From UBA1774 sp045628925 (GTDB taxonomy: Bacteria > Bacillota > Clostridia > Oscillospirales > Oscillospiraceae), in the NCBI GenBank assembly GCA_045628925.1, contig JAZQQF010000185.1:1-6089 (forward strand): a DNA stretch of 6,089 bases. Reading direction: 5' to 3'. Positions 3,738 to 6,089 of this stretch are shown one piece after another. The notes under the pieces were generated by a model that was not told the DNA's origin, searched no databases, and saw nothing but the letters and a program-made list of their open reading frames with translations. Position numbers and translations under genes: made by a program. Positions within the stretch are counted from its first letter, which is position 1. Each line of letters opens with the position of its first letter.

Positions 3738-5669
3738 TTATACGTCCATGCCCGCGTGGTAGCCGTTGAAAATGGCCTCCCGGATGGTGCCCGCTTTCCG
3801 GCAGTCGCCCAGAATGCGCACCTCCGGCGCGGTGAAGCGCAGCGCGTCCACCGTTTCCCGCAGGGGACGCTGCCCCACGGCCAGCACGATGGCGTCCGCC
3901 GGGATGAGCATTTCCGCACCGGAAGCATCCGCGCAGACAAGGCCGTCCGGCTCGGCACGCAGGCCGCGCAGCCCGGTGCGGACGGTGCAGCGCGCCGTCA
4001 GCTCCGCCATCAGGGCCGGGCGCTGGCGGGCGTTCGCGTCCTTTGCGACCTCATCCAGCAGCTCCACCACCGTCACCTCCGCACCGGACATAGCCAGCTG
4101 CACCGCCGTTTCGCAGCCAACCAGCCCGCCGCCCAGCACGGCGATGCGCTTTCCGGGGATGCGGCCCTGCAGCTCACCGGCGAGACAGACGTTCTCCCCC
4201 GTGAAGGGCACGATGGGCGCGCCGCCCACGGCCACGATCAGATGGTCCGGTGCCAGCGCCTCCACCAGCTCGGGTGTGACGGGCGTATTCAGATGGATAT
4301 GCACCCCGGCTTTGGCCATGCGCACGGTGAGCGTCTGAATGATGCGGTAGGCATCCTGCTTGAAGGACACGAATTTCTCCGCCTTCAGCGCGCCGCCCAG
4401 CTCGCCGGAGGCCTCGCAAAGCGTCACATCGTGCCCGCGCAGCGCCGCCGTGACGGCGGCCTCCATGCCGCCCACGCCGCCGCCCGCCACCAGAACGCGC
4501 TTCTTCGCTTTCGCCGGGGGCGCCAGCAGGGCTTCATATTCCTTCCCGATGACCGGGTTCAGCGCGCAGATGCGGGTCTGGGTCTGCATCCGCTCGGCAA
4601 GGCACATAAAGCAGCGCATACAGCGCAAAATCTCATTCGTGCGGCCCTGAATGACCTTCCGGGGCAGCTCCGGGTCCGCCAGCAGCGCCCGGCCCATATA
4701 GACCACGTCCGCCTGACCGGAGGCGATGATCTCCTCCAGCATCTCCGGCTCGTTCAGCGCGCCGATGGTGCTGACGGGGATGGAGATGTGCTTCCTGATC
4801 TCGGTGGCGAAATGCACGTTGCAGCCCCGCTCCATATACATACTGGGGTGGGTCTCATAAAAGCTGTCCTCGTTGCTCCCGGCGGAAACGTGGAGCAGGT
4901 CGATCTTCGATTCCACCAGCTTCGCCAGCTCGATGGCCTCGTTCAGATCGTAGCCGCCGGGGAAGCTCTCCTCCGCGCTGATGCGCAGCTCGATGGGGAA
5001 ATCCGGTCCCACGGCAGCGCGGATGGCGTCCAGCACCTCGAGGAGCAGCCGCGCACGGTTTTCCCGGCTGCCGCCGTAAGCATCCGTGCGGGTATTGGTG
5101 GCCGGGGAATAGAACTGCTCCAGCAGCCAGCCATGCCCGCCGTGGACCAGCAGCATATCGAAGCCCGCCCGTTTCACCAGCGCGGCGGCCTTTCCGTAAG
5201 CCTCCACGATCTCCCGGATCATCTCCGGCGGAATTTCCTTCACGATGCTCCCGTCCGGCAGCGTTTCGTCCACGGGGCCGTATTTCACTGCGTCCCGCTT
5301 CCGCTCGCCGGGCAGGGAATCCACGGCGGAGAACTTGCCGCCGTGGGCCAGCTCGATGCTGGCGGCGGCCCCGTGGCGGCGGATGGCCCGGCTGAGCTGG
5401 GTAAGACCGGCCAGCACGTCCGGGTGGCTCAGGTTGATGCTGCGCCCGTGGCTGCGGCCGGTGGCATAATGCACCACCGCTTCCCCCACGGTGACGACCG
5501 CCGCGCCGCCTTTGGCGCGCAGCTCATAAAAGGCAATGGCGTCCTGCGTGAGCAGGCCCTCCGCCGTCAGCTCCGGGTAGCCCATGGGCGCGGCGGCCAT
5601 GCGGTGATCTAACGTAAGCCCCCGCAGCCGCAGCGGCTGGCAGAGGGCAGGATAAGCAGGTTTGAACAT
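3738..5669 (-). CDS. FMN/4Fe-4S/FAD enoate-reductase-like oxidoreductase (Old Yellow Enzyme family)
   Basis: A 643-residue cytoplasmic flavoenzyme in the family of 2,4-dienoyl-CoA reductase (FadH), BaiCD/BaiH and trimethylamine dehydrogenase, which mostly reduce activated C=C bonds with NAD(P)H. Residues 1-340 form the FMN TIM barrel, with VHGGHGWLLEQFYSP (175-189) and NTRTDAYGGSRENRARLL (192-209). Cysteines 350, 353, 356 and 368 are the 4Fe-4S ligands. The FAD site is GGGVGGMEAA (396-405), the NAD(P)H site GGGLVGCE (513-520), and ILGDCRKAGTIREAIFNGYH (619-638) is the closing FAD segment. Length is normal (FadH 671). The tyrosine and histidine used by E. coli FadH are not conserved: W181 stands where FadH has Tyr166. 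True dienoyl-CoA reductase activity is therefore doubtful and the substrate is unknown; bile acids, cinnamates or plant polyphenols are options. ATG 5669 has GAGGG seven bases upstream. A single-gene unit with its own promoter. Confidence 0.92.
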   Translation of the reverse strand: MFKPAYPALCQPLRLRGLTLDHRMAAAPMGYPELTAEGLLTQDAIAFYELRAKGGAAVVTVGEAVVHYATGRSHGRSINLSHPDVLAGLTQLSRAIRRHGAAASIELAHGGKFSAVDSLPGERKRDAVKYGPVDETLPDGSIVKEIPPEMIREIVEAYGKAAALVKRAGFDMLLVHGGHGWLLEQFYSPATNTRTDAYGGSRENRARLLLEVLDAIRAAVGPDFPIELRISAEESFPGGYDLNEAIELAKLVESKIDLLHVSAGSNEDSFYETHPSMYMERGCNVHFATEIRKHISIPVSTIGALNEPEMLEEIIASGQADVVYMGRALLADPELPRKVIQGRTNEILRCMRCFMCLAERMQTQTRICALNPVIGKEYEALLAPPAKAKKRVLVAGGGVGGMEAAVTAALRGHDVTLCEASGELGGALKAEKFVSFKQDAYRIIQTLTVRMAKAGVHIHLNTPVTPELVEALAPDHLIVAVGGAPIVPFTGENVCLAGELQGRIPGKRIAVLGGGLVGCETAVQLAMSGAEVTVVELLDEVAKDANARQRPALMAELTARCTVRTGLRGLRAEPDGLVCADASGAEMLIPADAIVLAVGQRPLRETVDALRFTAPEVRILGDCRKAGTIREAIFNGYHAGMDV

Positions 5670-5707
5670 CTTCGTTCCCTCACTTGCGCTTTCATTCTCG
5701 TAAGAAC

Positions 5708-5736
5708 AGTATAATCCAGCCTACGCCGGATTGCAA
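5708..5736 (-). promoter_or_regulatory. Sigma-A promoter of the flavoenzyme gene
   Basis: On the minus strand TTGCAA (5736-5731), a 17-base spacer and TATACT (5713-5708) form a good vegetative promoter. The start site should be near 5701, with a leader of about 31 bases carrying GAGGG at 5677-5681. The -35 hexamer is part of the palindrome ATTGCAAT (5730-5737), so it reads the same towards the divergent exonuclease gene. Confidence 0.8.
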
Positions 5737-5789
5737 TTCCCCGCCGTTTCTGTTAAGCTATGAAGCGTAGAAAAGAGAGGGTCAAAAGC

Positions 5790-6089
5790 ATGAACGACGG
5801 AAGAACCATCATCGCATTGGATATGGAATGGAACCAGCCGCTGCCGTGGAAGGAATACCCCCGGGTGCCCAGGGCACTGAGGCCCGGGGAGATCATCCAG
5901 ATCGGCGCGGTGAAGCTGGGGCCGGACGGAAAGCAGCTCAGCGAGCTGCGGCTCAGCGTCCGCCCGAAATACTTTAAGCAGGTCCACTGGAAGGTGAAGA
6001 AGCTCACGCAGATCTCCGAAGAGGAAATGATGAACGGGATGCCCTTCCCGGAGGCGGCAAAGGCGCTGGGCGACTGGCTCACCGAGGAC
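5790..6089 (+). CDS. DEDD-type 3'-5' exonuclease, 3' end cut by the window
   Basis: The first 100 codons of a DnaQ-like exonuclease, probably of the KapD/ERI-1-like group found in Clostridia. TIIALDMEWNQP (6-17) contains the Exo I motif with metal-binding D11 and E13. EIIQIGAVKL (34-43) is the next conserved strand, and VHWKVKKLTQIS (65-76) is typical of the group. Exo II and Exo III motifs lie beyond the window, so DEDDh cannot be confirmed. Such enzymes remove nucleotides from the 3' end of DNA or RNA with two metal ions; the natural substrate here is unknown. The start is ATG 5790, with GAGAGGG (5775-5781) eight bases upstream. An in-frame ATG at 5760 would add ten lysine/arginine-rich residues but has no ribosome site. 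It is divergent from the flavoenzyme gene, with 120 bases between start codons. No strong plus-strand -10 element was found there. Confidence 0.85.
   Translation, partial: MNDGRTIIALDMEWNQPLPWKEYPRVPRALRPGEIIQIGAVKLGPDGKQLSELRLSVRPKYFKQVHWKVKKLTQISEEEMMNGMPFPEAAKALGDWLTED

Noticed and set aside
3684..5612. A 642-codon open frame on the plus strand, almost as long as the flavoenzyme gene it opposes
   Set aside because: It is exactly antisense to a gene with clear FMN, Fe-S, FAD and NADH motifs, begins inside the terminator, and its product is a His/Arg/Gln/Gly-rich string with no recognisable domain. Long antisense frames are common opposite GC-rich genes with strong third-position bias.
5760..5789. 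Upstream in-frame ATG for the exonuclease
   Set aside because: No Shine-Dalgarno sequence precedes it; GAGAGGG is placed for ATG 5790, and the added residues are a basic run not typical of the family.
5721..6082. Minus-strand open frames opposite the exonuclease
   Set aside because: They overlap a sense gene with a DxE exonuclease motif and a proper ribosome site, and their products show no family features.

Overview
The window looks like chromosomal DNA of a GC-rich, spore-forming anaerobic Firmicute (class Clostridia). An Oscillospiraceae-type gut bacterium is my best guess. The reasons are spmA/spmB spore-maturation genes, a clostridial-style AbrB with a CxxC...CxxC tail, strong AGGAGG-type ribosome sites, tRNAs with encoded CCA, canonical sigma-A promoters, and an Old-Yellow-Enzyme-type Fe-S flavoenzyme of the kind common in gut Clostridia. 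The taxon is inferred from gene content and not proven.

Layout, left to right. (1) 1-190: the 3' part of a CAT-anticodon tRNA, a complete tRNA-Trp, and a strong intrinsic terminator. (2) 239-2138, plus strand: a small GNAT acetyltransferase with a GTG start, then a family 4 glycoside hydrolase with the CHEV signature of alpha-galacturonidases (LplD type), then a terminator. (3) 2137-3215, minus strand: overlapping spmA and spmB, preceded by a sequence closely matching a sporulation sigma-E promoter. (4) 3278-3642, plus strand: a canonical sigma-A promoter and an AbrB-family transition-state regulator, divergent from spmAB. Symmetric TTGTC-N4-TTTGA elements lie on both sides of the promoter. 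(5) 3667-3711: a long bidirectional terminator. (6) 3738-5669, minus strand: a 643-residue FMN/4Fe-4S/FAD enoate-reductase-like flavoenzyme with its own promoter. (7) 5790-6089, plus strand: the first 100 codons of a DEDD-type 3'-5' exonuclease, cut by the window end.

The genes do not form one pathway. The coherent units are the tRNA operon, the possible GNAT/alpha-galacturonidase pair, and the spmAB/abrB divergent pair, in which a growth-phase regulator faces a sporulation operon. No gene-free stretch exceeds 300 bases. I saw no CRISPR array, insertion sequence or phage gene. I found no convincing new biological system. The items most worth checking are the sigma-E-like promoter, the paired sites around the abrB promoter, and the altered active-site and Fe-S residues of the flavoenzyme.
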